From Prevotella sp. UBA746 (lineage in GTDB: Bacteria; Bacteroidota; Bacteroidia; Bacteroidales; Bacteroidaceae): a DNA stretch of 9,441 nt. Below, one piece after another: positions 1 through 6,870 of this stretch. The first letter of the stretch is position 1. Each line of letters starts with the position of its first letter. The position numbers were made by a program, and so were the translations under genes. Where the stretch lies: NCBI GenBank assembly GCA_002298545.1, contig DBKQ01000114.1:1-9441 (forward strand), in the 5' to 3' direction. Under the pieces are notes generated by a model. It did no database searches and was not told the DNA's origin. It was given only the letters and a program-made list of their open reading frames with translations.

Positions 1-2
1 CG

Positions 3-485
3 AAGATAACGCCCGATATCGACAAAACCGCAAATATCGACGGAACCGTATCGCTGAAGCCGTCAAATATCAATGAAGAAGTAGAATATGAGTGGTATGA
101 CAAAGCTGGTAACCTTGTAAGTACAGCCCCTACTTTGAAGGTGAATCAAGTAACCTCATCCGGTGATTATACTTTGAAAGTTATAGCCAAGAGCGACAAT
201 GCAACAAATTCTGTAACGACCACAGTTGAAAAGATACCATTCATAAAGGATGCAACAATGACACGCCCCGGTGTCGTAGATGCAGATTTCAACGTTCCGG
301 CACAAAGCGGCATGACAGTAAGAATGACTTCTGCAACCGGAAGCTCTTCAGTATCTGAAGTAAAACTTGCCGAAGGAGCGACACATGCTACATTTGACGT
401 TTCGTCTTCTTCATCAGAAGTATTGCAGTTATCTGTAATGAAAAACGGAAAAGTAGTTGACAATTGTAGAATTTTGTCGCGGTAA
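3..485 (+). CDS. C-terminal part of a secreted/surface protein (5' end outside window)
   Basis: The frame is open from the left edge (first full codon at 3) to TAA at 483-485, giving the last 160 residues of a longer protein; an internal ATG at 135 is unlikely to be the start. The visible part begins with an Ig/PKD-like beta segment, with 'EYEWYDKAGN' followed by a 'SGDYTLKV' strand, typical of bacterial Ig-like domains. The last ~75 residues ('MTVRMTSATG', then 'LQLSVMKNGKVVDNCRIL') have the shape of a T9SS type A C-terminal sorting domain: a short beta sandwich ending in a basic tail. This resemblance is by pattern only and the usual GxYxx motif is degenerate (SEVLQLSV). I infer a surface or secreted protein exported through T9SS. 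The substrate and N-terminal domains cannot be known from here. No terminator is evident before the next gene, 57 bp downstream, which has its own promoter-like core. Confidence 0.8.
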   Translation, partial: KITPDIDKTANIDGTVSLKPSNINEEVEYEWYDKAGNLVSTAPTLKVNQVTSSGDYTLKVIAKSDNATNSVTTTVEKIPFIKDATMTRPGVVDADFNVPAQSGMTVRMTSATGSSSVSEVKLAEGATHATFDVSSSSSEVLQLSVMKNGKVVDNCRILSR

Positions 486-509
486 ATATAATATTCTAAG
501 ATATATGAC

Positions 510-517
510 TAAATTTG
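510..517 (+). promoter_or_regulatory. Bacteroidetes-type -7 element upstream of the BspA-like gene
   Basis: TAAATTTG matches the Bacteroidetes sigma-ABfr -7 consensus TAnnTTTG. It lies 25 bp before the first ATG at 543, which would give a 5' leader of about 20 nt. A clear -33 TTTG is not seen at the expected distance, so the assignment rests on the -7 element and its position. Confidence 0.5.
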
Positions 518-542
518 CAAAAGATAACGTTAATAAAATTAT

Positions 543-2099
543 ATGATTATGAAAAAGACATTAGCCGTATTGTTAAGTCTGGCGGCATTTCAGGGAATTG
601 CAGCCAAGACAGTGAAGGTCATCAATATAACGCTTGACAAAAAGCATGTTTATCAGGCAATGACATGGGAGGAAGCATCCCAAGTAGATTCCATCGCTGT
701 AACTGGTGGCAAGCTGGACGCACAGGACTTCCTGTTCCTTGCCCGTTGCTGCAACGAGGGCAAGCTCTCAGGTATTGACCTGTCCGGAGCGTCAACACTT
801 ACCGACGAAATTCCAGACTGGCTGTTCCGTCCTTCCAAAATAAATTCTGCGCAGCTGGCGGACTCAAAAGAGGATTTTCTCAGTCATCTGCAGTATTTTC
901 GCTTGCCCTATGGCATACACCGCATAGGTGAACAGGCATTTTTCAATACCGGTCTGAGAATGATAGAAATCCCCAAGACCGTTGGGATAATAGGCGAGAA
1001 TGCCTTTGCAAACTGTGAAGATTTGCATGAGGTAACGGTGCGAAACCCCAATGGTGCCGCAATATCCGCCCGATATGCCTTCGACGACAATATGTCGGCA
1101 GCAACCCTCATAGTACCTACCGGTTCTGCCGGCAGCTTTGCCTCGGATGAAGCATGGTCAAAGTTCGGAAAAATAACGGAATGTGCCGGACTGTACACCA
1201 CTCGTTATGCCACCCTGAGCGGCAACACCCTTGAAAGTGTTCTCGGTGATGATTTGCAGACAACAGACTCGCTTGTAGTAACGGGAACACTGAAGACAAC
1301 CGACTTCCTGTCGCTTCACAATGCCATTTACGACGGCAAGCTGACGGGTATAAATCTCAGTGGCTGCTCCATAGAGAATAATGCCATTCCTGAATCTGCA
1401 TTTGCAGATGAAACAGGCTGGGATTTGAAGAGCAAACTCCAGTATGTAACCCTGCCGGAGGGAATAACCTCTATTGGCAGGGAAGCCTTTGCCGACTGCT
1501 ACTCTCTGCAGGCGGTAAACCTTCCGCAGAGCTTAACGTATATCGGCGAAGCCGCTTTCTACGACTGTCTCCGTATGAGAGGTGATATAACCCTTCCAGA
1601 GGGCATGACTCGCCTGTCGGTTTCAGCGTTTGACCAGTGTCATAAACTTTCAGGCTTTTACCTCCCGTCAAGCCTTTCCCTTTTAGAACAACGCTGTTTT
1701 TACCTGAGAGTCAATATGGATGAAGAATGGAATGTTACTTTCAGAGTAAACCGCATGACTCCTCCTGTATCGGTAGCAACAGCAGCGACCAACTACAATG
1801 ACAATCCTTTCGGCTCAAGCCTTGGGAAAATGAAGAAGATGCTCCTTCACAGCACCCTTTATGTTCCGGTTGGTGCAAAACCGGCTTATGAGGCTGACGA
1901 GATGTGGAGCTGCTTCGGCAACATCATAGAGACTCCCGACCTCACAGGCAAAACGAGTGGCATTGCTGCTCCTAATGTAGAAAAGGCAGAAAGCAAGATA
2001 ACTCGTATCTATACCCTCGACGGCAGATATGTCGGTACGGACATGAGCCAGCTCGGCAAGGGAGTGTATGTGGTGAATGGGAAGAAGGTGGTGAGGTAG
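543..2099 (+). CDS. Secreted BspA-like leucine-rich repeat protein with C-terminal sorting-like tail
   Basis: 518 residues. A signal peptide is clear: basic 'MKK', hydrophobic 'TLAVLLSLAAF', cleavage probably after 'GIAA' (residue 21). The ATG at 549 (MKKTLAV) is an equally good start; no strong Shine-Dalgarno site decides. LRR_5/BspA-type repeats occupy about 116-165 and 298-387, with the pattern 'LP.GI..IG..AF..C..L'. The protein has two related halves (about 36-212 and 225-462). Each starts with a 'DSIxVTGxL...DFLxL' and 'GKLxGIxLSG' module, continues with LRR units, and ends with a 'xLxVPxGxxxxxxxDExWSxFGxI' segment. The last ~33 residues ('ITRIYTLDGRYVG' to 'LGKGVYVVNGKKVVR') look like a T9SS type A sorting/por secretion tail. 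Known BspA-family proteins act in adhesion to host proteins or other bacteria; that role is an inference here. The gene has its own promoter core and no obvious operon partner. Confidence 0.9.
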   Translation: MIMKKTLAVLLSLAAFQGIAAKTVKVINITLDKKHVYQAMTWEEASQVDSIAVTGGKLDAQDFLFLARCCNEGKLSGIDLSGASTLTDEIPDWLFRPSKINSAQLADSKEDFLSHLQYFRLPYGIHRIGEQAFFNTGLRMIEIPKTVGIIGENAFANCEDLHEVTVRNPNGAAISARYAFDDNMSAATLIVPTGSAGSFASDEAWSKFGKITECAGLYTTRYATLSGNTLESVLGDDLQTTDSLVVTGTLKTTDFLSLHNAIYDGKLTGINLSGCSIENNAIPESAFADETGWDLKSKLQYVTLPEGITSIGREAFADCYSLQAVNLPQSLTYIGEAAFYDCLRMRGDITLPEGMTRLSVSAFDQCHKLSGFYLPSSLSLLEQRCFYLRVNMDEEWNVTFRVNRMTPPVSVATAATNYNDNPFGSSLGKMKKMLLHSTLYVPVGAKPAYEADEMWSCFGNIIETPDLTGKTSGIAAPNVEKAESKITRIYTLDGRYVGTDMSQLGKGVYVVNGKKVVR

Positions 2100-2121
2100 G
2101 ATACCTAAAAAAACACCCTAA

Positions 2122-2138
2122 CCCTCCCGAAGGGAGGG
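2122..2138. repeat. Short perfect hairpin after the BspA-like gene (possible interspersed element or terminator)
   Basis: CCCTCCC (2122-2128), a GAA loop and GGGAGGG (2132-2138) form a 7-bp all-perfect stem 23 bp after the stop codon at 2099. There is no T tract on the + strand, so it is not a standard intrinsic terminator for the upstream gene. On the - strand a run of seven T lies about 11 nt beyond the stem. The flank ACCCTAACCCTCCC resembles short repeats often seen between genes in Bacteroidetes; that comparison is from memory. Confidence 0.55.
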
Positions 2139-2190
2139 AATGAAGATAGCTAATAAACAAAATACTTTGAATGCTTTTTAATAAAAAATG

Positions 2191-2222
2191 ACTGCTCCGC
2201 TCTGCAAAGAGAGTGGGGCAGT
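2191..2222. terminator. GC-rich hairpin, possible transcription terminator
   Basis: ACTGCTCCGCTCT (2191-2203) pairs with AGAGTGGGGCAGT (2210-2222) through 13 positions including two G-T wobbles, around loop GCAAAG. The - strand has a T-rich tract right after the stem (complement of the A run at 2183-2188), which is terminator-like in that direction. On the + strand no T run follows. As no - strand gene lies upstream, it may act bidirectionally or simply end + strand transcription from the BspA-like gene. Confidence 0.45.
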
Positions 2223-2280
2223 TGTCGTTAGTATAGCCTCTGAAAAGGCAACAGAAACGAGAAAAAGTTTTCCCCGTTTT

Positions 2281-2368
2281 TACCCTCACACCCTCACACA
2301 TAGCCCCGAAATACCCTGTACGTCGGCATTTCAGATGGTGAGGGATAATGTGAGGGATGGTGAGGGTA
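2281..2368 (-). repeat. 'TACCCTCAC' interspersed repeat, copy 1
   Basis: An 88-bp segment bounded by TACCCTCAC (2281-2289) and its inverted copy GTGAGGGTA (2360-2368), with further TGAGGG/CCCTCA motifs inside each end. The part 2281-2356, read on the - strand, aligns without gaps to 7415-7490 read on the + strand; I count about 57 of 76 identical bases, with the ends nearly perfect and the centre diverged. This pattern suggests a small non-coding interspersed element (MITE or REPIN-like). It encodes nothing and sits just upstream of the promoter at 2415. Confidence 0.75.
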
Positions 2369-2391
2369 GACACTGTATTTTTTCATTTTTC

Positions 2392-2422
2392 TTTACGCTT
2401 TCACGGAATTTCCATAACTTTG
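2392..2422 (+). promoter_or_regulatory. Promoter of the AAA-ATPase-like/PDDEXK gene
   Basis: TAACTTTG at 2415-2422 matches the TAnnTTTG -7 core. A weak TTTA at 2392-2395 sits at about the right distance for the -33 element. Transcription would start near 2429, giving a leader of about 30 nt before the ATG at 2461. Confidence 0.6.
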
Positions 2423-2460
2423 CGGAAAATCATTATATCGAATAAATTAATCGGCAGGTT

Positions 2461-3522
2461 ATGGCAGAGAATATAGAGAATAAGAAGAGATCCCCCAAGC
2501 GTATACCCTACGGCATGATGAACTTCGTTAATGTGAGGGAGAGAGATTGTTATTATGTCGACAAGACAAGATTTATCGAAAAGATAGAAGACTCCAATAT
2601 GTTCTTCTTCTTTATTCGTCCGCGGCGCTTTGGCAAGAGTTTTGCCAAGGCTGCCTACGGCGAGACCACGATGTACAATTCCAATATGGTGCTTTATTTT
2701 ATAGACAACTACGTTCACAGCAACGGCAAAATACCCGACAATATGGTAGAGGATAACATCCGTGTAGACTACAACAAGCTTCGCATGCTTATTCGTCGAG
2801 ACAGGGAGTTTGCCCATGATGCGAGTGTAATCCAGAACCTCGTGAACAACGGTTATATTACGGGCACCTTGAAGACCGGGTTCCCGGCTGAGAATATTGG
2901 TGACCCGGACAATTTCATAAGCTTGCTCTATTACTTCGGTATGGTTACAATAGCCGGTACTCACGAGGGCGACACAAAGTTTGTTATCCCCAACGAGGTA
3001 GTTCGTGAGCAGATATTCCGCTATCTGTTGGATACATACAAGGAGAACGACCTCACGTTCGAGAACTACGAGATGAGTCCTCTCTGCAGCCGCCTTGCCT
3101 ACCGCGGCGAGTGGAAGGAATATTTCCAGTATATTGCCGATGCCATCCACCGTTACTCATCTCAGCGCGACAAACAGAAGGGTGAGTACTTTGTCCACGG
3201 CTTCACTCTCGCCATGACCTGTCAGAATCGTTTCTACCGTCCGATATCTGAGAGCGATACCCAAGAAGGCTATGCCGACATCTTTATGATGCCGCTACTC
3301 GACATCTATTCCGACATGCTCCATTCGTATATCATCGAACTGAAATATGCCAAGAGTAAAGACCCGGAAACGAAGGTTGAAGAGCTACGGAAACAGGCTA
3401 CGGATCAGGTAAAGCGTTATGCTGAGACGGAAATGGTGAAGTCTGCCGTGAAGACAACCACGCTGCACAGAATAGTTGTAGTTTTCCATGGTACAGAGAT
3501 GGTGGTATGTGAGGAAGTGTAA
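2461..3522 (+). CDS. AAA-ATPase-like / PD-(D/E)XK nuclease family protein, internally deleted
   Basis: 353 residues. The N-terminus ('KRIPYGMMNFVNVRERDCYYVDKTRFIE', residues 14-40, split by family-typical spacing) and 'FIRPRRFGKS' (51-60, P-loop-like) are the hallmark start of the AAA-ATPase-like family (PF09820). The C-terminus is a PDDEXK_9 domain (PF08011): 'GEYFVHGF' (241-248), D273 in 'YADIF', and E293/K295 in 'IIELKYAK', so the presumed nuclease residues are present. The family is normally about 500-580 residues. Here the chain jumps from the P-loop at residue 60 straight to 'MYNSNMVLYFIDNY' (71-84), which belongs near the end of the ATPase domain. Roughly 150-200 residues carrying Walker B and sensor motifs are therefore missing, in frame. 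The start ATG follows a fitting promoter core. Cellular function of this family is unproven; ATPase activity is unlikely here. It may be a decaying paralog, a stable nuclease-only form, or an assembly artefact. Confidence 0.85.
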   Translation: MAENIENKKRSPKRIPYGMMNFVNVRERDCYYVDKTRFIEKIEDSNMFFFFIRPRRFGKSFAKAAYGETTMYNSNMVLYFIDNYVHSNGKIPDNMVEDNIRVDYNKLRMLIRRDREFAHDASVIQNLVNNGYITGTLKTGFPAENIGDPDNFISLLYYFGMVTIAGTHEGDTKFVIPNEVVREQIFRYLLDTYKENDLTFENYEMSPLCSRLAYRGEWKEYFQYIADAIHRYSSQRDKQKGEYFVHGFTLAMTCQNRFYRPISESDTQEGYADIFMMPLLDIYSDMLHSYIIELKYAKSKDPETKVEELRKQATDQVKRYAETEMVKSAVKTTTLHRIVVVFHGTEMVVCEEV

Positions 3523-3587
3523 CTCCAAAAAGGAATTACCTCTTTTATAATTTAGTAGGGACGATCGGGCTCGATTTTTGATTATGC

Positions 3588-3623
3588 AAAAAAAGAGGTA
3601 ATTCATTTTTTTTGAATTACCTC
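3588..3623 (-). terminator. Intrinsic terminator in the second tRNA-tail unit
   Basis: GAGGTAATTCA (3595-3605) and TGAATTACCTC (3613-3623) form a perfect 11-bp stem with a 7-nt loop. On the - strand it is followed at once by seven T (complement of 3588-3594). It would act as a second, stronger stop for transcripts reading past the first terminator, and it could also end + strand transcription from the 2461-3522 gene. Confidence 0.75.
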
Positions 3624-3664
3624 TCTTAATAGTAGGGACGATCGGACTCGATTTTTGATTATGC

Positions 3665-3696
3665 AAAAAAAAAAGTAATTCATTTTTTTGAATTAC
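3665..3696 (-). terminator. Intrinsic terminator of the tRNA-Val gene
   Basis: GTAATTCA (3675-3682) pairs with TGAATTAC (3689-3696). On the - strand a run of ten T (complement of 3665-3674) follows the stem. It lies about 15 nt past the tRNA 3' end at 3711. The flanking GAG can extend the stem through G-U/A-U pairs with the T tract. Confidence 0.75.
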
Positions 3697-3710
3697 CTCT
3701 TTTATAATAG

Positions 3711-3785
3711 TAGGGACGATCGGGCTCGAACCGATGACCTCTGCAATGTGACTGCAGCGCTCTAAACCAGCTGGGCTACGCCCCT
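3711..3785 (-). tRNA. tRNA-Val (anticodon CAC)
   Basis: On the - strand a full cloverleaf of 75 nt folds. The acceptor AGGGGCG pairs with CGTCCCT (one G-U), with discriminator A73 at 3711. The D arm GCCC/GAGC has one C-A mismatch. The anticodon stem CTGCA/TGCAG closes loop GTCACAT, in which T33 is followed by CAC, reading GUG (Val). The T arm ATCGG/CCGAT closes loop TTCGAGC. CCA is not encoded. Position 32 being G is slightly unusual. The gene has its own promoter upstream and terminators downstream, and lies convergent to the 2461-3522 gene. Confidence 0.93.
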
Positions 3786-3805
3786 ATATTTTTTCTTGTC
3801 GCATG

Positions 3806-3836
3806 CAAAAGTAGCAACAATAATCATAACGACCAA
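3806..3836 (-). promoter_or_regulatory. Promoter of tRNA-Val
   Basis: On the - strand TACTTTTG (complement of 3806-3813) matches TAnnTTTG, and TTG (complement of 3834-3836, within TTTGG) lies 20 nt upstream, the expected -33 spacing. The predicted start near 3799 is about 14 nt before the mature tRNA 5' end at 3785. Confidence 0.7.
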
Positions 3837-3866
3837 AGAAAAAATCATTTTTTTAGGATGATAAAA

Positions 3867-3917
3867 CAAAAAAAGCATCGGACCCTCAGTCTTTTATCAG
3901 ACTGTAAGTTCCGATGC
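3867..3917 (-). terminator. Intrinsic terminator of clpB
   Basis: On the - strand GCATCGGA (complement of 3910-3917) pairs with TCCGATGC (complement of 3875-3882), with an inner CAGTCT/AGACTG stem, followed immediately by a run of seven T (complement of 3868-3874). It is about 80 nt past the clpB stop and ends before the tRNA promoter at 3806-3836, so the two genes are separate units. Confidence 0.85.
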
Positions 3918-3997
3918 TCCATATCACAAACATACTAACACATAATCAAATCAAAAACTTATCTATCATAAGTCCTTTCAGAACCCGTCGGCAGCCG

Positions 3998-6586
3998 TCA
4001 GTTTCTGAACTGCAACCCAGTCCCGTTGGCATCGATAACGATAGGTTTCTCGCGAGAAACCTCCTCAGCAAGAATCTTCTTGGATAGGTCGTTGAGCACC
4101 AAGCGCTGGATAGCCCTCTTCACAGGACGAGCACCGAACTCTGGGTCGTAGCCCGCATCAGCAAGATACTGGATAGCAGCATCCGTAACGTTCAGCGTGA
4201 AGCCCTGCGGCTCAAGCATCTTTTTCACGGCGTTCATCTGCAAGGTAACAACCTGGGCAATCTCCTTCTTCGTAAGCGGCAAGAACATAATCGTCTCGTC
4301 GATACGGTTGAGGAATTCCGGACGAATCGTCTTCTTCAGCATCTCCATAACCTTCAGCTTCGTATCGCTGACGATAGCATCGTGGTTCTGCGGATTAATC
4401 TTCTCGAACTCCTGCTGGATATACTGACTGCCGAGGTTAGATGTCATGATGATGATCGTATTCTTGAAGTTCACCGTCCTGCCCTTGTTGTCAGTCAGTC
4501 GTCCGTCGTCCAACACCTGAAGCAAGATGTTGAACACATCCGGGTGAGCCTTCTCAATCTCATCAAACAATACCACTGAGTAAGGTTTGCGCCTTACAGC
4601 CTCGGTGAGCTGTCCGCCCTCATCATATCCAACGTATCCTGGAGGTGCTCCGATAAGGCGGGAAACGCTGAACTTCTCTTGATACTCGCTCATATCGATA
4701 CGCGTCATCATCGTCTCGTCATTGAACAAGTATTCGGCAAGAGCCTTCGCCAACTCCGTCTTACCCACACCCGTTGTGCCGAGGAAGATAAACGAAGCGA
4801 TAGGACGCTTAGGGTCTTGCAACCCGGCACGACTGCGACGCACGGCATCGCTCACGGCATTGATAGCCTCGTCCTGTCCGATAACCCTCTTGTGGAGTTC
4901 CTCCTCAAGATGTAGCAACTTCTCGCGCTCGCTCTGCAGCATACGCGTTACAGGAATACCCGTCCAGCGGCTCACCACCTCGGCGATATCGTCGGCAGTA
5001 ACCTCCTCGCGAACCATAGCCTCGCCGCCCTGAGTATTCTTCAGCTGCGCCTGAATATTCTTTATATCATCCTCAAGACCTTTCAGACGGCTGTAACGAA
5101 TCTCGGCAACGCGCTCGTAGTTACCTTCCCTCTCGGCGCGTTCAGCTTCGAGTTTAAGGTTCTCAATCTGCTGTTTGTCCTCCTGAATCTTGTTCACGAG
5201 AGTCTTCTCGCCTTCCCATTTAGCGCGATACTGCTTCTCCTGCTCCTTCAGGTCGGCAATCTCCTTGTCGAGCTGCTCAATCTTAGGCTGGTCGTTTTCG
5301 CGCTTGATAGCCTCGCGCTCAATCTCGAGCTGTTTCAGTTTACGCGTAATCTCGTCCAGCTCCTCCGGCACGGAGTCGCGCTCCATACGCAGTTTAGCCG
5401 CAGCCTCGTCCATCAGGTCGATAGCCTTGTCCGGCAAGAAGCGGTCGCTGATGTATCTCTCAGAGAGTTTCACGGCAGCGATGCAGGCATCATCCTGGAT
5501 ACGCACCTTGTGGTGGTTCTCATAGCGCTCCTTCAGTCCACGGAGGATAGAAATCGCACTCAGCTCATCAGGCTCGTCCACCATAACAGTCTGGAAACGA
5601 CGTTCCAGAGCCTTATCCTTCTCAAAATACTTCTGGTATTCATTGAGCGTGGTAGCACCGATAGCCCTCAGTTCGCCACGTGCCAAGGCCGGTTTCAAGA
5701 TATTGGCCGCATCCATGGCGCCCTCTCCGCCTCCGGCACCCACCAGCGTGTGAATCTCGTCGATAAAGAGGATAATCCTGCCGTCGCTCTTGGTAACCTC
5801 GTTGATAACGCTCTTCAAGCGCTCCTCAAACTCGCCCTTGTATTTTGCACCGGCAACCAGCGCACCCATATCCAGCGAGTACAGTTGCTTGTCTTTCAAG
5901 TTCTCCGGCACGTCGCCGCGCACGATACGCTCAGCCAAGCCCTCCACGATAGCCGTCTTACCGGTACCCGGTTCGCCAATCAGTATAGGGTTGTTCTTCG
6001 TACGTCGCGACAGAATCTGAAGCACGCGGCGAATCTCCTCATCACGTCCGATAACCGGGTCGAGCTTGCCCTGGCGAGCCTGCTCCACCAGGTTCTTGGC
6101 ATACTTGTCAAGACTCTGGTAGTTTTCGTCGCCGCTCTGGCTCTGCACCTTCTGTCCCTGTCGCAATTCCTGGATAGCCCGGAGCATTTCGTTCTCCGTG
6201 CATCCGGCATCCTTCAAGATGCGGCTTGCGGTAGAATTTTCTGTGAGCAAAGCGAGAAGCACCGGCTCCACGCTGACGAACTCGTCGCCCATTTTCTGCG
6301 ACAGGCTCATCGCCTTGTTCAACACGTTGTTCGTATCGTTAGAGAGATATGGCTGTCCGCCCTGCACCCTCGGCAGATGTTTAATCTCCTGATCGGCGAG
6401 CATCTCTATCTGACTTGCGTTGACACCGAGCTTCTGGAATATGAAGTTCGCCACGTCCTTAGCCTTCACCATGATGCCCTTGAGCAAGTGCACCGGTTCG
6501 ATAGTCTGCTGTCCGCTCATCTGTGCGGTGTTGATTGCCTCTTGCACAACCTCCTGCGCTTTGATTGTAAACTTGTCGAATGTCAT
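3998..6586 (-). CDS. clpB: ATP-dependent chaperone ClpB (Hsp100 disaggregase)
   Basis: 862 residues, the normal length for bacterial ClpB. It is a hexameric AAA+ unfoldase that, with DnaK/DnaJ/GrpE, pulls polypeptides out of aggregates after heat or other stress, in the cytoplasm. Domains in order: Clp N-terminal repeats (about 1-145); first AAA+ domain with Walker A 'GEPGTGKT' (204-211), pore loop 'AKYKG' (Y249), Walker B 'ILFIDE' (272-277) and arginines 'ERRF' (328-331); coiled-coil middle domain (about 400-520), which distinguishes ClpB from ClpA/ClpC; second AAA+ domain with Walker A 'GTTGVGKT' (603-610), pore loop 'GYVGY' (650-654), Walker B 'VVLFDE' (671-676) and sensor-2 'GARPVKR' (818-824). 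All catalytic motifs are intact. The ATG is preceded by AAAGGAGA (complement of 6594-6601) at about 8 nt, unusually strong for this phylum. No CIRCE element is seen upstream. The gene is monocistronic, with its own terminator. Confidence 0.98.
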   Translation of the reverse strand: MTFDKFTIKAQEVVQEAINTAQMSGQQTIEPVHLLKGIMVKAKDVANFIFQKLGVNASQIEMLADQEIKHLPRVQGGQPYLSNDTNNVLNKAMSLSQKMGDEFVSVEPVLLALLTENSTASRILKDAGCTENEMLRAIQELRQGQKVQSQSGDENYQSLDKYAKNLVEQARQGKLDPVIGRDEEIRRVLQILSRRTKNNPILIGEPGTGKTAIVEGLAERIVRGDVPENLKDKQLYSLDMGALVAGAKYKGEFEERLKSVINEVTKSDGRIILFIDEIHTLVGAGGGEGAMDAANILKPALARGELRAIGATTLNEYQKYFEKDKALERRFQTVMVDEPDELSAISILRGLKERYENHHKVRIQDDACIAAVKLSERYISDRFLPDKAIDLMDEAAAKLRMERDSVPEELDEITRKLKQLEIEREAIKRENDQPKIEQLDKEIADLKEQEKQYRAKWEGEKTLVNKIQEDKQQIENLKLEAERAEREGNYERVAEIRYSRLKGLEDDIKNIQAQLKNTQGGEAMVREEVTADDIAEVVSRWTGIPVTRMLQSEREKLLHLEEELHKRVIGQDEAINAVSDAVRRSRAGLQDPKRPIASFIFLGTTGVGKTELAKALAEYLFNDETMMTRIDMSEYQEKFSVSRLIGAPPGYVGYDEGGQLTEAVRRKPYSVVLFDEIEKAHPDVFNILLQVLDDGRLTDNKGRTVNFKNTIIIMTSNLGSQYIQQEFEKINPQNHDAIVSDTKLKVMEMLKKTIRPEFLNRIDETIMFLPLTKKEIAQVVTLQMNAVKKMLEPQGFTLNVTDAAIQYLADAGYDPEFGARPVKRAIQRLVLNDLSKKILAEEVSREKPIVIDANGTGLQFRN

Positions 6587-6641
6587 ATTATTGTCTCCTT
6601 TCTAATTTTATTTCTTTCATTTTGTTACGCAATTTGTTGTG

Positions 6642-6674
6642 CAAAGCATATACCATAGTGATAAACGCGACAAA
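6642..6674 (-). promoter_or_regulatory. Candidate clpB promoter
   Basis: On the - strand TTTG (complement of 6671-6674) is followed after 20 nt by TATGCTTTG (complement of 6642-6650), which fits the TTTG/TAnnTTTG layout except for one extra base in the -7 element. It would start transcription about 45-50 nt before the clpB ATG. No better match was found within 300 bp upstream. Confidence 0.35.
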
Positions 6675-6803
6675 ATGTCTTTCTTTGATGACAAAACGGC
6701 ACAATATGTAATAGTAAAATAAACAGCCAATGACAATAAGTCGTTTCTCTTCCAACTTCACGTAATTTTTAGTCATCTGTTTTTTGATAGTTATTATAAC
6801 CAT

Positions 6804-6867
6804 ATTCAAGTTCAGAATTTAGCGTAGTTGGGAGAGAGTCCAATACATTTAGCTCCTAAACTTGAAT
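6804..6867. repeat. Inverted repeat upstream of clpB
   Basis: ATTCAAGTT (6804-6812) and AACTTGAAT (6859-6867) are perfect inverted 9-mers 46 bp apart. Between them ATTTAGC and ATTTAGCTC occur as short direct repeats. It might be a regulatory site or an old element end; there is no direct evidence of function. Confidence 0.4.
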
Positions 6868-6870
6868 CCA

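Larger units (their letters stand above)
3534..3729 (-). repeat. Tandem repeats carrying the 3' tail of the tRNA-Val gene
   Basis: Two tandem units, 3534-3614 (81 bp) and 3615-3690 (76 bp), precede (on the + strand) a third copy of the same opening that runs into the tRNA gene. All three contain TAGGGACGATCGGGCTCGA, the complement of the last 19 nt of the tRNA: at 3556-3574 (perfect), 3633-3651 (one G to A change) and 3711-3729 (the gene itself). After those 19 nt the two extra copies diverge to an AT-rich stretch, TTTTTGATTATGC, followed by an A run and a hairpin around GGTAATTCA/TGAATTACC. On the tRNA strand each unit thus reads: tRNA tail, AT-rich stretch, hairpin, T tract, GCATAATC spacer. 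The organisation resembles the repeats behind E. coli tyrT. No integrase or mobile gene is visible. Confidence 0.85.

Noticed and set aside
2254..2281. Possible + strand terminator (ACGAG...CCCCGTTTTT)
   Set aside because: The stem needs two A-C mismatches and leaves almost no loop.
1972..2373. 133-codon - strand frame after the BspA-like gene
   Set aside because: It runs through the hairpins and the TACCCTCAC repeat and into the end of a real gene; low-complexity translation.
2401..3150. 249-codon open frame antisense to the PDDEXK gene
   Set aside because: It overlaps a recognised family protein with its own promoter; no recognisable protein features.
3534..3690. CRISPR-like array behind the tRNA
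   Set aside because: Only two units that are almost identical throughout, with no variable spacers and no cas genes; the shared sequence is the tRNA tail plus terminator.
5510..6658. 382-codon open frame antisense to clpB
   Set aside because: It is a mirror of clpB codon usage, has no signal, domain or ribosome binding site, and crosses the clpB start region; clpB with all its motifs explains the conservation.
6588..6809. 73-codon frame ending one base before the clpB start
   Set aside because: AT-rich, no clear ribosome binding site or similarity, and it overlaps the likely clpB promoter; most likely leader sequence.
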